A stretch of DNA of 34,336 nt, taken from assembly GCA_026197015.1 (NCBI GenBank), contig JAPHRB010000078.1:1-34336 (forward strand). Direction: 5' to 3'. Of this stretch, positions 15,694 through 24,042 are shown piece by piece. Each line of letters begins with the position of its first letter. The first letter of the stretch is position 1. Made by a program: the position numbers and the translations under genes. Source of the stretch: Gammaproteobacteria bacterium (lineage in GTDB: Bacteria; Pseudomonadota; Gammaproteobacteria; SZUA-229). Under the pieces are notes generated by a model that saw only the letters and a list, made by a program, of their open reading frames with translations, made no database searches and was not told the origin of the DNA.

Positions 15694-17002
15694 TAAAAGT
15701 ATAATTATTGCAGGCTGTTTATTGGTAATGGGTCAGGTCGTTGCGTCTCCCGATATTCAGCACTGGCAAACTAAAAATGGTGCAGATGTTTATTTTGTAG
15801 CCTCTAATGATATTCCAATGGTTGATGTGCGCATTGTTTTTGATGCAGGTAGTGCTCGTGATGCGGAAATGGGTAAAGAGTTGTCGGGCACAGCCGTAAT
15901 GACTAATGGTCTTTTATCAGAAGGAGCCGCTGGGGATGATGCGCAGGTGCTGGCCGAAAAGTTTGAAGCAGTTGGCGCTTCATTTGCTAATGGCTCGTTA
16001 AAAGATATGGCGTGGTTAAGTGTGCGTAGCTTACGCAACGATAGATATCTGCAACCTGCATTAATTAATTTGAAAAATATTTTAAGTTTACCTGAATTTT
16101 CAGAAACCTCCTTTAGTCGTGAATTAGAACGCTTAAAAATTGCTGTAAAAGCTGGTAAACAGTCACCGTCTACAATTGGTGCACAGCGGTTTTATGCGGA
16201 ACTTTATGGTGATCATCCTTATGCGTTACCAAGTGAAGGCACTGAAGAGAGTTTGAAAAAGTTAAAACTGAAACATCTTAAAGATTTTTATAAAAAGTAT
16301 TATGTCGCAAAAAATGCAGTAATTAGTATTGTCGGCCAATTAACAAAAAAAGAAGCCGAAAAAATTGCCTCGGATCTGGTTGCCGATTTGCCTTCAGGTC
16401 AGCAAGCAAAAAAATTACCGGCGGTTAAAGCATTAACAGAATCTAAAACCATACATATTGATTTTCCATCCAGGCAAAGTAGCGTGCTCATGGGGCAGGT
16501 AGGGTTGGCCAGGGGGGATGTGGATTATTATGCATTATATCTTGGTAATCATGCATTTGGTGGTAGTGGTTTTGGTTCAAGATTAATGCAAAAAGTGCGT
16601 GAAGAACGAGGGTTAGCTTACAGTGTTTATAGTTATTTTTCACCTATGCATGCGCAAGGGCCGTTCATGATTGGTTTACAAACACGTAATGACCAGCTGG
16701 ATGAGGCTATGGGTATAGTGCATGCTGAATTAGATAAATATATCACTCAAGGGCCTGAGTTAGATGAGTTAGATGATAGCTTAAAAAATATTACCGGTGG
16801 TTTTCCATTGCGAATTGATAGTAATAAAAAAATTGTCGAGTATTTGTCCGTTATAGGGTTCTATGATTTGCCATTAGATTATCTGGATACATTCGTAGAC
16901 AGTGTTAACTCACAGGATAAGAAAAAAGTTGACGATGCATTGCAGCGTAGAATTCATCCGGACAAAATGTTAACGGTAATTGTGGGTGCTAAGAGCAAAT
17001 AG
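15683..17002 (+). CDS. M16 family peptidase-like protein, inactive partner subunit
   Basis: A 439-residue M16 homologue with an N-terminal signal peptide (cleavage probably after VVAS). The position where HxxEH should be reads GTAVMTNGLLSEGA, so no zinc site is present. The C-terminal part keeps the Arg/Tyr substrate-binding region (VREERGLAYSVYSYF) found in the non-catalytic half of M16 dimers. Its ATG overlaps the end of the active-subunit gene by 11 bp and has a strong AGGAGG inside that gene, which points to equimolar production and a heterodimer. The substrate is not known. Confidence 0.92.
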   Translation: MVINKSIIIAGCLLVMGQVVASPDIQHWQTKNGADVYFVASNDIPMVDVRIVFDAGSARDAEMGKELSGTAVMTNGLLSEGAAGDDAQVLAEKFEAVGASFANGSLKDMAWLSVRSLRNDRYLQPALINLKNILSLPEFSETSFSRELERLKIAVKAGKQSPSTIGAQRFYAELYGDHPYALPSEGTEESLKKLKLKHLKDFYKKYYVAKNAVISIVGQLTKKEAEKIASDLVADLPSGQQAKKLPAVKALTESKTIHIDFPSRQSSVLMGQVGLARGDVDYYALYLGNHAFGGSGFGSRLMQKVREERGLAYSVYSYFSPMHAQGPFMIGLQTRNDQLDEAMGIVHAELDKYITQGPELDELDDSLKNITGGFPLRIDSNKKIVEYLSVIGFYDLPLDYLDTFVDSVNSQDKKKVDDALQRRIHPDKMLTVIVGAKSK

Positions 17003-17027
17003 TTTTTACTCTTAGTGATAAGCGTTA

Positions 17028-17642
17028 ATGTCAAAAAAATTAAGAAAATCCTCGGCGGGAAAGTTACGTATTATTGGTGGTATGTGGCGCAGTCGTTTTT
17101 TGCAGGTGGCAGATTTACCTGGATTAAGGCCGACTACAGATAGGGTCCGTGAAACTTTGTTCAACTGGTTGCAAAATGATATACCCGGTGCAGATTGTCT
17201 TGACTTGTTTGCGGGCAGTGGCGCTCTGAGTTTTGAATCGGCCTCACGTGGCGCCGCTTCGGTAACGATGATTGAAAACCAGCGCCAGGCAGCAGAGGTA
17301 TTATCTGCAAATATTCGAGACCTGAAAGCTGAGGTTATGCAGCTGTTGCAGTGTGATGCGTTAAACTGGTTAAGCAAGCCGGCCGTCAGAAAATATGATG
17401 TTGTTTTCATCGATCCACCATTTGATAGTGACTATTTATCTCAGGCCTGTGAGTTGCTGGAGAGTAATCAGTACCTTGCAGAATTTGCCTGTGTATATCT
17501 GGAAATGAATCGAAAGCAGGATTTACCGATATTGCCAGAAAACTGGAATGTGGTGAGGCAGAAAAAAGCCGGTCAGGTCGGCTATTATCTAGTCAGGCGA
17601 AACTTTGTATCTAATTCAGGCCCTGAGCGGCAGATTGTATAA
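17028..17642 (+). CDS. rsmD: 16S rRNA (guanine966-N2)-methyltransferase
   Basis: Methylates G966 of 16S rRNA on the assembled 30S subunit. The 204-residue protein has the family start GKLRIIGGMWRSRFL, followed by GLRPTTDRVRETLFNWL, the SAM motif LDLFAGSGAL, and the catalytic DPPF (VVFIDPPFDSD). The ATG at 17028 follows the M16 gene by 25 bp and coaD begins 17 bp after the stop. The rsmD–coaD pairing is conserved in proteobacteria. Confidence 0.96.
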   Translation: MSKKLRKSSAGKLRIIGGMWRSRFLQVADLPGLRPTTDRVRETLFNWLQNDIPGADCLDLFAGSGALSFESASRGAASVTMIENQRQAAEVLSANIRDLKAEVMQLLQCDALNWLSKPAVRKYDVVFIDPPFDSDYLSQACELLESNQYLAEFACVYLEMNRKQDLPILPENWNVVRQKKAGQVGYYLVRRNFVSNSGPERQIV

Positions 17643-17659
17643 TTGAAAGAGGAAGAAGC

Positions 17660-18142
17660 ATGACAGTGGTAGCCGTCTATCCGGGAACATTTGACCCGGT
17701 TACAAATGGTCACAGTGATCTGGTGTCCAGAGCGTCTGGGTTATTCGATAAGGTCATTGTCGCAATTGCCGCAAGCCCTTCAAAAGCACCTTTATTTGAT
17801 TTAGAACATCGAATTCGACTTGCAGAACAGGTGTTGCATCAACATAATAACGTCGAAATTTGTGGTTTTTCAGATTTGCTGGTGGATTTTGTGCGTAAAC
17901 GTCAGGCAAACGTCATCCTCAGGGGGTTGCGGGTTGTTTCTGATTTTGAGTTTGAAATGCAACTTGCCAGTATGAATCGGCATCTGGCGCCTGAAATAGA
18001 GACATTGTTTCTCACGCCATCAGAAAAGAGCAGCTTTATCTCATCTTCTCTGGTGAAGGAAATAGCGTCTCATCATGGTGATGTGTCGGAATTTGTTAAC
18101 CCATTAGTTGTAAAAGAACTAAGCAATAAATATACAACCTAA
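17660..18142 (+). CDS. coaD: Phosphopantetheine adenylyltransferase
   Basis: Adds AMP to 4'-phosphopantetheine to make dephospho-CoA, the fourth step of CoA synthesis. The nucleotidyltransferase motif PGTFDPVTNGH lies near the N-terminus, RGLRVVSDFEFEMQLASMN in the middle, and the second ATP-binding motif ISSSLVKEIA near the end. The length of 160 is typical. A good AGAGGAAGAAG ribosome-binding site precedes the ATG at 17660. Confidence 0.97.
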   Translation: MTVVAVYPGTFDPVTNGHSDLVSRASGLFDKVIVAIAASPSKAPLFDLEHRIRLAEQVLHQHNNVEICGFSDLLVDFVRKRQANVILRGLRVVSDFEFEMQLASMNRHLAPEIETLFLTPSEKSSFISSSLVKEIASHHGDVSEFVNPLVVKELSNKYTT

Positions 18143-18182
18143 AGACTTGTTGTGAGTAAGGACGAAATAAGCTGATTTAGGG

Positions 18183-18222
18183 TATAATCATCCACTAATA
18201 TTACCAGTCTCCCGGTGAGACT
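18183..18222 (+). promoter_or_regulatory. Candidate ferredoxin promoter and leader hairpin
   Basis: TATAAT at 18183–18188 lies 63 bp before the ferredoxin ATG, without a recognisable -35. Downstream, AGTCTC (18206–18211) and GAGACT (18217–18222) form a 6-bp stem with the loop CCGGT, followed by an AT-rich stretch. The hairpin could be a weak coaD terminator or a leader structure of the ferredoxin gene. Confidence 0.35.
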
Positions 18223-18251
18223 CTTAAAATTTTAAATGTAGGGCTTAAAAA

Positions 18252-18503
18252 ATGGCATTGATCATAACTGACGAATGCATTAACTGTGATGTATGTGAAC
18301 CGGAATGTCCCAATGAGGCAATTGCAGCCGGTGATGAAATTTATGAAATTGACCCAAATAAATGTACTGAGTGCATTGGGCATTATGATACACCTCAATG
18401 TGTGGAGGTTTGCCCGGTCGATTGTATTCCAAAAGACCCCGATCATATAGAAAGTGAAGATGAGCTGATGGAAAAGTACAAACAACTCACCGGGGAAGCG
18501 TAA
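18252..18503 (+). CDS. 2[4Fe-4S] ferredoxin, YfhL family
   Basis: An 83-residue electron carrier with two cluster motifs. Cys9, 12, 15 and 19 form the first CxxCxxCxxxCP. Cys38, 41, 50 and 54 form the second, with the eight-residue loop GHYDTPQ-type insertion between Cys41 and Cys50 that marks the Allochromatium/YfhL class; Cys58 is nearby. A C-terminal acidic helix extends the fold, also typical. These ferredoxins have very low-potential clusters. Its place after coaD is conserved in several gammaproteobacteria, often written fdx or yfhL. Confidence 0.95.
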   Translation: MALIITDECINCDVCEPECPNEAIAAGDEIYEIDPNKCTECIGHYDTPQCVEVCPVDCIPKDPDHIESEDELMEKYKQLTGEA

Positions 18504-19328
18504 GCCACCTGTTGTGTGAAAAAAGGCTCCATTTATGCCAGGGGGTTGCTTAAAGCGTTAAAAGTAAAAGGCAGAGGAAACCGCAAATAAACGCGAAGGA
18601 GCGCAAATATTAATTTAACTCGTTCCCACGCTCCCGCGTGGGAATGCATAGCTAGTCAGGTAACACATACCCAGCAACCCTCTTCACTCCAGTTACCAGT
18701 TCCTTACACCATAAAAAGTCGATTCCCTCCATGAAACAAACAATGTTTGTTTACTGCGATATGGGTCGAGATAACTCAGGAGCTTCATATTTATTAAATG
18801 AAAGGGTTTCACTAGCTGTATTTAAAAGATGGAATAAGTTCTGCACCTGAAAGCGTACGGAGTCTGGGTTAGTACATTGAAACCTATGCATTCCCACGCA
18901 GGAGCATGGGAACGAGAACATCTAAATGCTTTTATCCGTGTTTTAGTGCCTCTGTGTCAAATTCTGCAGATTCATACCAATACGCTAAGCTGTATGCATT
19001 CTCACGCAGGAGCACGTAGTAAATGAACGCAAATGATCACTAAAATACATCCACGTAGCTGTGACATTAGTGCATCCATGCACGTCAACGCAAATATTAA
19101 ATTTATAGGTATTACTTAAAAATCATCTTCTGTGACGAGAATTAAGTGAGCTCACAGTGGAAATGGATCTTTAACTATTACTTGCAGATAATTTCTAAGG
19201 CATAACATCAACAGGTTAAGTTAACGTCTGGCCATTTACGGGATCTTTTTTTAGTTTTAAGATGTAATCAGAAGTTGTAAAGCCGAAAAATCAGGGCAAA
19301 CACGTGTGTTGTGTCTAAAGGATGAAAG
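18504..19328. other. 825-bp gene-free gap rich in repeats
   Basis: No credible reading frame is seen on either strand. From the left it holds a stretch shared with 30.5 kb (about 18560–18618), a 298-bp family B repeat (18619–18916), and a decayed half of the same terminal repeat near 18979–19014 (TGCATTCTCACGCAGGAGCA). Beyond that is unassigned AT-rich DNA leading to ggt. Repeated ACGCAAAT words (19025 and 19087) suggest further eroded repeat material. Confidence 0.7.
18619..18916. repeat. MITE-like repeat, family B, 298-bp variant (copy B3)
   Basis: The left terminal repeat CTCGTTCCCACGCTCC…GCGTGGGAATGCATA is mirrored at the right end by TATGCATTCCCACGC…GGGAACGAG. The ends match the two 198-bp copies at 30.3 and 33.8 kb. 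The interior, about 230 bp, is unrelated to theirs by eye and has no open frame. It is either a longer member of the family or two solo ends enclosing other DNA. Confidence 0.72.
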
Positions 19329-20984
19329 ATGAAAAAAACATTCGCCATATTATTATTCATTTTTTCTTCAAATCTACATGCGGCAGCGGGTATTGCTACA
19401 GCGCATCCGCTGGCTACTGCAGCTGGCGAAAAAATTCTGGCTCAAGGAGGCAATGCATTTGATGCGGCGGTTGCTATCAGTGCTGCGTTGGCGGTGGTTG
19501 AGCCATATAGTTCAGGCATAGGTGGTGGTGGTTTCTGGCTGTTACATCGTAGTAGTGATGGTTTTGAAATCATGATTGACGGGCGTGAAAAAGCCCCTTT
19601 GAAATCACATAAAGATATGTATCTCGATAAAAATGGTGATGTGATACCTCAGGCATCAATTGATGGAGTACTATCTGCGGGCATCCCCGGAGTTCCGGCG
19701 GCACTTGAACATTTATCAAAAAAATACGGCAAATTAAGTCTCAAACAAAGTTTACAGCCAGCTATTGAATATGCGCAAAACGGTTTTAAAGTTAGTGAGC
19801 ATTATCAGCGTATGGCAGGTTTTAGATTAGCTGCGTTAAGGGCATCACCTGCGGCAGCAAAGATTTTTTTAAAAAATAATAATGTACCTGATAAAGGTGA
19901 TGTTATTAAACAGTCTGATCTGGCAAAAACATTAAAAATTATTGCTGAAAAGGGATCAGCGGGTTTTTATACCGGCGAACTGGCGCAAAAGTTTATTAGA
20001 GGGGTAAAAGAAGCGGGGGGAATCTGGAGTCATGAGGATCTGAAAAAATATTTTGTTGTTGAAAGAAAACCCATTACCGGGCGCTTTCATGAAATGAAAA
20101 TAACCTCTGCTGCACCACCTTCTTCAGGCGGAATTGCATTGCTAGAAATGTTAAACCAGTTATCCCATTATTCGTTAAGTAGCCTGGATAAACCACAGGT
20201 TATTCATCTGGTTGTAGAAGCAATGCGTAGAGCATACCGTGACAGGGCGCAGTTTCTGGGTGATACCGATTATGTCTCTGTGCCTGTTAAGCGCTTACTA
20301 AGTCAAGATTATGCTGCTGGGTTAGCAGCAAGTATTCATCCGGATAAGGCCATGCCAAGTAATTTATTACCGGGTGTTGTGCATGAAAATAATAGTAAAG
20401 ATACAACGCATTTTTCTGTGATTGATCACCAGGGAAATAAAGTTGCGGCTACCTTATCCATTAATTACCCGTTTGGTTCCTGCTTTGTTCCGCCAGGCAC
20501 AGGGGTTTTATTGAATGATGAGATGGATGACTTTTCATCTAAACCAGGTGTGGCAAATGCCTATGGTCTGGTCGGTGCAGAAGCTAATGCAATTGAACCG
20601 GGAAAACGCATGTTATCCAGTATGTCACCAACCTTTCTGGAAACTGATGATCGAATGGCAGTTATCGGAACACCTGGTGGGAGCCAGATAATAACCATGG
20701 TTTTACTGGGTAGTTTGAGGTTTTACTTTGAAGAAGATGCCGAAGAGATAGTAAACGGGCCAAGGTTTCATCATCAGTATTTGCCTGATCAGGTTTCCTA
20801 TGAGCCTGGTGCTTTTAGTAAAGAAGCGTTATTGATTTTACAAAACAAAAATCATGTTTTAAAACAGTCAAAACGTAATTGGGGCAATATGCAGTTAGTG
20901 ATTTGGGATAAAAGAAACAAAAAAATGAGCGCCGCATCAGATAAGCGAGGTATGGGCAAAGCGAAAGTAATAACAGATAAATGA
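19329..20984 (+). CDS. ggt: Gamma-glutamyltransferase
   Basis: Cleaves or transfers the gamma-glutamyl group of glutathione and related peptides in the periplasm. The protein is made as one chain that cuts itself before the catalytic Thr, which by alignment is Thr359 in KDTTHFSVID; MLSSMSPTF (the Ser pair that binds the glutamyl group) and GTPGGSQ follow in the small subunit. A signal peptide is visible, with cleavage probably after SNLHA. The 551 residues are usual. It stands alone after a repeat-rich gap. Whether it serves glutathione salvage or another gamma-glutamyl substrate cannot be told. Confidence 0.95.
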   Translation: MKKTFAILLFIFSSNLHAAAGIATAHPLATAAGEKILAQGGNAFDAAVAISAALAVVEPYSSGIGGGGFWLLHRSSDGFEIMIDGREKAPLKSHKDMYLDKNGDVIPQASIDGVLSAGIPGVPAALEHLSKKYGKLSLKQSLQPAIEYAQNGFKVSEHYQRMAGFRLAALRASPAAAKIFLKNNNVPDKGDVIKQSDLAKTLKIIAEKGSAGFYTGELAQKFIRGVKEAGGIWSHEDLKKYFVVERKPITGRFHEMKITSAAPPSSGGIALLEMLNQLSHYSLSSLDKPQVIHLVVEAMRRAYRDRAQFLGDTDYVSVPVKRLLSQDYAAGLAASIHPDKAMPSNLLPGVVHENNSKDTTHFSVIDHQGNKVAATLSINYPFGSCFVPPGTGVLLNDEMDDFSSKPGVANAYGLVGAEANAIEPGKRMLSSMSPTFLETDDRMAVIGTPGGSQIITMVLLGSLRFYFEEDAEEIVNGPRFHHQYLPDQVSYEPGAFSKEALLILQNKNHVLKQSKRNWGNMQLVIWDKRNKKMSAASDKRGMGKAKVITDK

Positions 20985-21052
20985 GTTTTACTCAAAAGTG
21001 CTAAAGATTACCTTATATTTATCGCTTATGCTGATTTAAAAAGAGTATGTTT

Positions 21053-21328
21053 CTATTCCAGCCCAAAACTGTCATTTTGAGTATTACCGGTTCTGCTTTC
21101 AATGTCTTTTATCTGTTCAATGCATCTTAATAATTTCATGCGCTCGCGCTCTGCCTGTCCGTGATTCATATATCGGTCAGCCGCTTTAAGTAAATCTTCA
21201 TAATGCTTCAGGCGATAATTATGATTAAGTAGTGCCTTGGCAATAAAGAACGGGTCCTTATCATGCTCTTTCATTGTGGCGCAAGCGACTAAAGCGGTTT
21301 TTAGTTCAATTTCAGTAGGTTTGCTCAT
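21053..21328 (-). CDS. Small hypothetical protein
   Basis: A 91-residue soluble, charged, probably all-helical protein; I do not recognise a family. Features seen are LKTALVACATMKEHDKDPFFIAKALLNHNYRLKHYEDLLKAADRYMNHG followed by an ERERMKLLRCIEQIKDIE helix. The sequence looks like real coding DNA (ordinary amino-acid composition, no low-complexity runs). It is convergent with ggt and divergent from mog across about 100 bp. The ribosome-binding site is weak. Confidence 0.65.
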   Translation of the reverse strand: MSKPTEIELKTALVACATMKEHDKDPFFIAKALLNHNYRLKHYEDLLKAADRYMNHGQAERERMKLLRCIEQIKDIESRTGNTQNDSFGLE

Positions 21329-21390
21329 ATAAATACAGCTAGTTGTTTGTCTATATTGATTATAGGAAATTAAAATTAATTATTTATTGA

Positions 21391-21396
21391 TATAAT
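21391..21396 (+). promoter_or_regulatory. Candidate -10 box of mog
   Basis: TATAAT preceded by TTGA lies 33 bp before the mog ATG in an AT-rich stretch. No good -35 is present at 17 bp, so this is tentative. Confidence 0.35.
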
Positions 21397-21429
21397 GCAG
21401 TTCTTATAGCGTTATTTACAGGTTTGTTT

Positions 21430-21963
21430 ATGTCCAAAATTAAAATAGGTGTTTTAACTGCTTCAGACCGGGCCAGTGCAGGTATATATGAAGACCTTTC
21501 GGGGCAGGCCATAATAGAGACCTTAAATGAGTACCTGACTTCAGAATGGGAGCCAGTCTACAAGGTGATTGCTGATGATCAACCTGGTGTGGAAGAGGCA
21601 TTGATAGACATGGCGGACCAGCAGGGTTGTTGCTTAATTGTAACAACGGGTGGTACAGGTCCGGCGCCGAGAGATCTGGTGCCTGAGGCAACGGCTTCTG
21701 TGTGTGAAAAAATGATGCCCGGTTTCGGCGAACTGATGCGACAGGTGAGTTTGCAATATGTGCCCACCGCCATTTTGTCGAGACAAACAGCGGGTATTAG
21801 AGGTAAAAGCCTGATAGTTAATTTGCCCGGCAAACCCAAGTCGATACGAGAGTGCCTTGATGCGGTTTTTCCTGCAATACCTTACTGTATTGATTTAATT
21901 GAAGGGCCGTATTTAGAAAATGATGAAAACATAGTAAAGGTCTTCCGTCCAAAAGCAAAATAA
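21430..21963 (+). CDS. mog: Molybdopterin adenylyltransferase
   Basis: Activates molybdopterin by adenylylation before molybdate insertion. The 177-residue protein begins MSKIKIGVLTASDRASAGIYED, has the MPT-binding TTGGTGPAPRDLVPEAT loop, and ends with NLPGKPKSIRECLDAVFPAIPYC, all typical of MogA. The ATG at 21430 gives the canonical start; a TTG two codons earlier is less likely. No other molybdenum-cofactor genes are nearby, so it is a stand-alone mog. Confidence 0.95.
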   Translation: MSKIKIGVLTASDRASAGIYEDLSGQAIIETLNEYLTSEWEPVYKVIADDQPGVEEALIDMADQQGCCLIVTTGGTGPAPRDLVPEATASVCEKMMPGFGELMRQVSLQYVPTAILSRQTAGIRGKSLIVNLPGKPKSIRECLDAVFPAIPYCIDLIEGPYLENDENIVKVFRPKAK

Positions 21964-22246
21964 AAGTAGTTGCTGTATGCTGATGTATTAAACCTTGATA
22001 TTAACAAGGTAATATTTTCATCAACCTTAATACTCTGCTTAATGCTGATTATGGTTGACTGTAAAAGCATTATTGATTTTATCTATCGTAATGATAGAAA
22101 TTATTTACATACGATTGAGCGAAAAGGGTTTGAATTTCCGTCAATTAACTTTATCTTATCTATCTGAAATTTTAATAACACCTCTAATGAGCCACAAATA
22201 TCTATTTATGGCCATAAGTTAGAGCTAAATAACTAAGGAGCCTGTC

Positions 22247-22852
22247 ATGGGTGTACTAGTAGGTCGTCAAGCGCCAGATTTTGATGCAGCAGCAGTTTTA
22301 GGTAATGGTGAAATTGTTGATAATTTTAATTTTAAAACTGCAACTAAAGATAAATATGCAGTGGTTTTCTTTTACCCATTAGATTTTACTTTTGTTTGTC
22401 CTTCTGAATTGATTGCTTTTGATCACCGTCTTGCGGAATTTAAAAAGCGTAATGTTGAAGTGATTGGAGTATCTATTGATTCTCAGTTTTCACATAATGC
22501 ATGGCGTAATACGGCAATTAATGATGGTGGTATCGGTCAGGTAGGTTATACATTGGTAGCGGATGTTAAACATGAAATTTGTCAGGCATACGATGTAGAA
22601 CATCCTGAAGCCGGTGTCGCATTCCGTGGTTCATTTTTGATTGATCTTAGCGGTACAGTTCGTCATCAAGTCATAAATGATCTGCCTTTAGGTCGTGATA
22701 TTGATGAAATGTTACGTATGGTCGATGCGCTTCAGTTCCATGAAGAGCATGGTGAAGTATGTCCTGCTGGCTGGAAAGACGGTGATAAAGGTATGGATGC
22801 GTCACCAGGCGGTGTTGCTGATTACCTGGCAGCAGAAGCTGATAAGCTTTAA
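22247..22852 (+). CDS. 2-Cys peroxiredoxin (AhpC/TSA family)
   Basis: Reduces hydrogen peroxide and organic hydroperoxides, using a thiol donor such as thioredoxin. The peroxidatic Cys51 is in DFTFVCPSE and the resolving Cys172 in GEVCPAGW, the arrangement of typical 2-Cys enzymes. GGIG at residues 94–97 is the position linked in eukaryotic enzymes with peroxide sensitivity. The length of 201 is standard. AAGGAG stands 8 bases before the ATG at 22247. An ahpF partner is absent, so a thioredoxin-linked route is more likely. No OxyR site could be picked out. Confidence 0.95.
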   Translation: MGVLVGRQAPDFDAAAVLGNGEIVDNFNFKTATKDKYAVVFFYPLDFTFVCPSELIAFDHRLAEFKKRNVEVIGVSIDSQFSHNAWRNTAINDGGIGQVGYTLVADVKHEICQAYDVEHPEAGVAFRGSFLIDLSGTVRHQVINDLPLGRDIDEMLRMVDALQFHEEHGEVCPAGWKDGDKGMDASPGGVADYLAAEADKL

Positions 22853-22864
22853 TTGAAGCCAGTT

Positions 22865-22915
22865 TGGTAGCCATGAACTTCTGCTGATATAAAATCAGAG
22901 GTTTGTGGCTAACCA
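22865..22915. terminator. Long imperfect hairpin between convergent genes
   Basis: TGGTAGCCATGAACTTCTG… and …GGTTTGTGGCTAACCA pair as a roughly 20-bp imperfect stem with a short ATAAA loop. It lies just after the peroxiredoxin stop and before the convergent small gene's stop. No clear U-run follows, so it may stabilise or end transcripts from both sides. Confidence 0.5.
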
Positions 22916-22916
22916 G

Positions 22917-23090
22917 TTAATAAGCTCCCTCCATTACTCTACCAACATCTTCAAAAAAACTACCATCAAAGTTACCGTCATTTTCAACATATATTCCTAA
23001 TACTATCAGGCCTATAAATAACGCTATAAATATGATCGCACCTATGATCTGTGCTGTGTCAAGCGTCTTGCGTTTACGTTTATTCGGCAT
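22917..23090 (-). CDS. 57-residue single-span membrane protein
   Basis: A short gene whose product starts MPNKRKRKTLDTAQ, has one hydrophobic segment (about residues 14–34, IIGAIIFIALFIGLIVLGIY), and ends in an acidic tail ENDGNFDGSFFEDVGRVMEGAY. The positive N-terminus and acidic C-terminus predict an N-in, C-out inner-membrane topology. The codons look genuine and the downstream hairpin supports a transcript. The ribosome-binding site is weak. I do not recognise a family; it is not in the mutM operon, being downstream of mutM with its own ATG after a 136-bp gap. Confidence 0.65.
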   Translation of the reverse strand: MPNKRKRKTLDTAQIIGAIIFIALFIGLIVLGIYVENDGNFDGSFFEDVGRVMEGAY

Positions 23091-23226
23091 AATTCAATCT
23101 CGTATTAGTTATGAGCATCCTAAAATAAAACGTTATAAAATTAAAGGGTTGGCGAAAAAACAGGCAAAATATCATTCATTCTGGGTGTAGAGTGTGTGTT
23201 ATTGACAAGAAAAACAGGGTTATGAA

Positions 23227-24042
23227 TTATTTCTGGCATGTAGTGCAATAATAAGTGGATCTTTGAGCCTGAATAATTTGTTTGATTAAATTGCCGCAAT
23301 TGATGCAGGGCTCTGATTCCCTTCCATAAACACAAAGTGTTTGTTGAAAGTAACCCGGTTTACCGTCTTCATTAATAAAATCTTTTAATGTACTTCCCCC
23401 TTGTTTGATAGATTTTTTCAAAATAGCTTTTATTTTGGGTACTAAATTCTGGTAACTTTTCAAAGAAATTTTATTCGCTGCTCGTCTGGGATTAATGCCG
23501 GCAGCAAATAAAGATTCATTTGCATATATATTGCCGACACCAACAACGATATGGCTATTCATCAGAAATGTTTTTATGGCTACTTTTCTGTTGCGGCTGA
23601 TTTCAAATAAGTACTCAGCAGTAAACTCATCGTTTAGTGGTTCGGGACCGAGATTAATTAATAATTTATGTTTTAAAGGATCTGATCTTGACCATAAAAC
23701 GCAGCCAAATCTCCTTGGGTCGCGAAGCCGCAATACTTTATTATTGCTAAATGTTATATCAAAGTGATCATGTTTTTCAGCGGTTACGGATTTATTGAGT
23801 ATGCGTAAACTACCGGACATGCCCAGATGTAAAATAACGGTGCCGGCTGAAGTGTATAGTAAAATGTACTTACCACGGCGATCAACTTTTTTAATTACCT
23901 GGCCGAGAAGTTGTTTTTTAAGAGTGCCAGGAACTGGCCAGCGCAGGTTCTTATTCCGAATAATAACATCAGTTACTGTTTTGTTTAAAATGTGAGGTTT
24001 TATGCCTCTGCGTGATGTTTCTACTTCGGGTAATTCAGGCAT
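23227..24042 (-). CDS. mutM: Formamidopyrimidine-DNA glycosylase
   Basis: Removes 8-oxoguanine and formamidopyrimidines from DNA and cuts the backbone. The catalytic MPELPEVET N-terminus (Pro2, Glu3), the Lys in RRGKYILL, the NSHIVVGVGNIYANESLF helix-turn segment, and the C-terminal zinc finger (Cys246, Cys249, Cys266, Cys269) are all present. The length is 271. Its ATG overlaps the end of the DUF4340-like gene by 8 bp, making it the last gene of an ABC-transporter operon. In many gammaproteobacteria mutM is near coaD instead. Confidence 0.96.
   Translation of the reverse strand: MPELPEVETSRRGIKPHILNKTVTDVIIRNKNLRWPVPGTLKKQLLGQVIKKVDRRGKYILLYTSAGTVILHLGMSGSLRILNKSVTAEKHDHFDITFSNNKVLRLRDPRRFGCVLWSRSDPLKHKLLINLGPEPLNDEFTAEYLFEISRNRKVAIKTFLMNSHIVVGVGNIYANESLFAAGINPRRAANKISLKSYQNLVPKIKAILKKSIKQGGSTLKDFINEDGKPGYFQQTLCVYGRESEPCINCGNLIKQIIQAQRSTYYCTTCQK

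Noticed and set aside
19131..19158. CTGTGA…TCACAG near ggt as a CRP-type site
   Set aside because: The half-sites are 16 bases apart, too far for the CRP spacing of 6, and the match is short enough to occur by chance.
21970..22167. 65-codon plus-strand frame after mog, starting at a TTG
   Set aside because: There is no ribosome-binding site, the composition is AT-driven (Ile/Leu-rich), and no family is recognisable.
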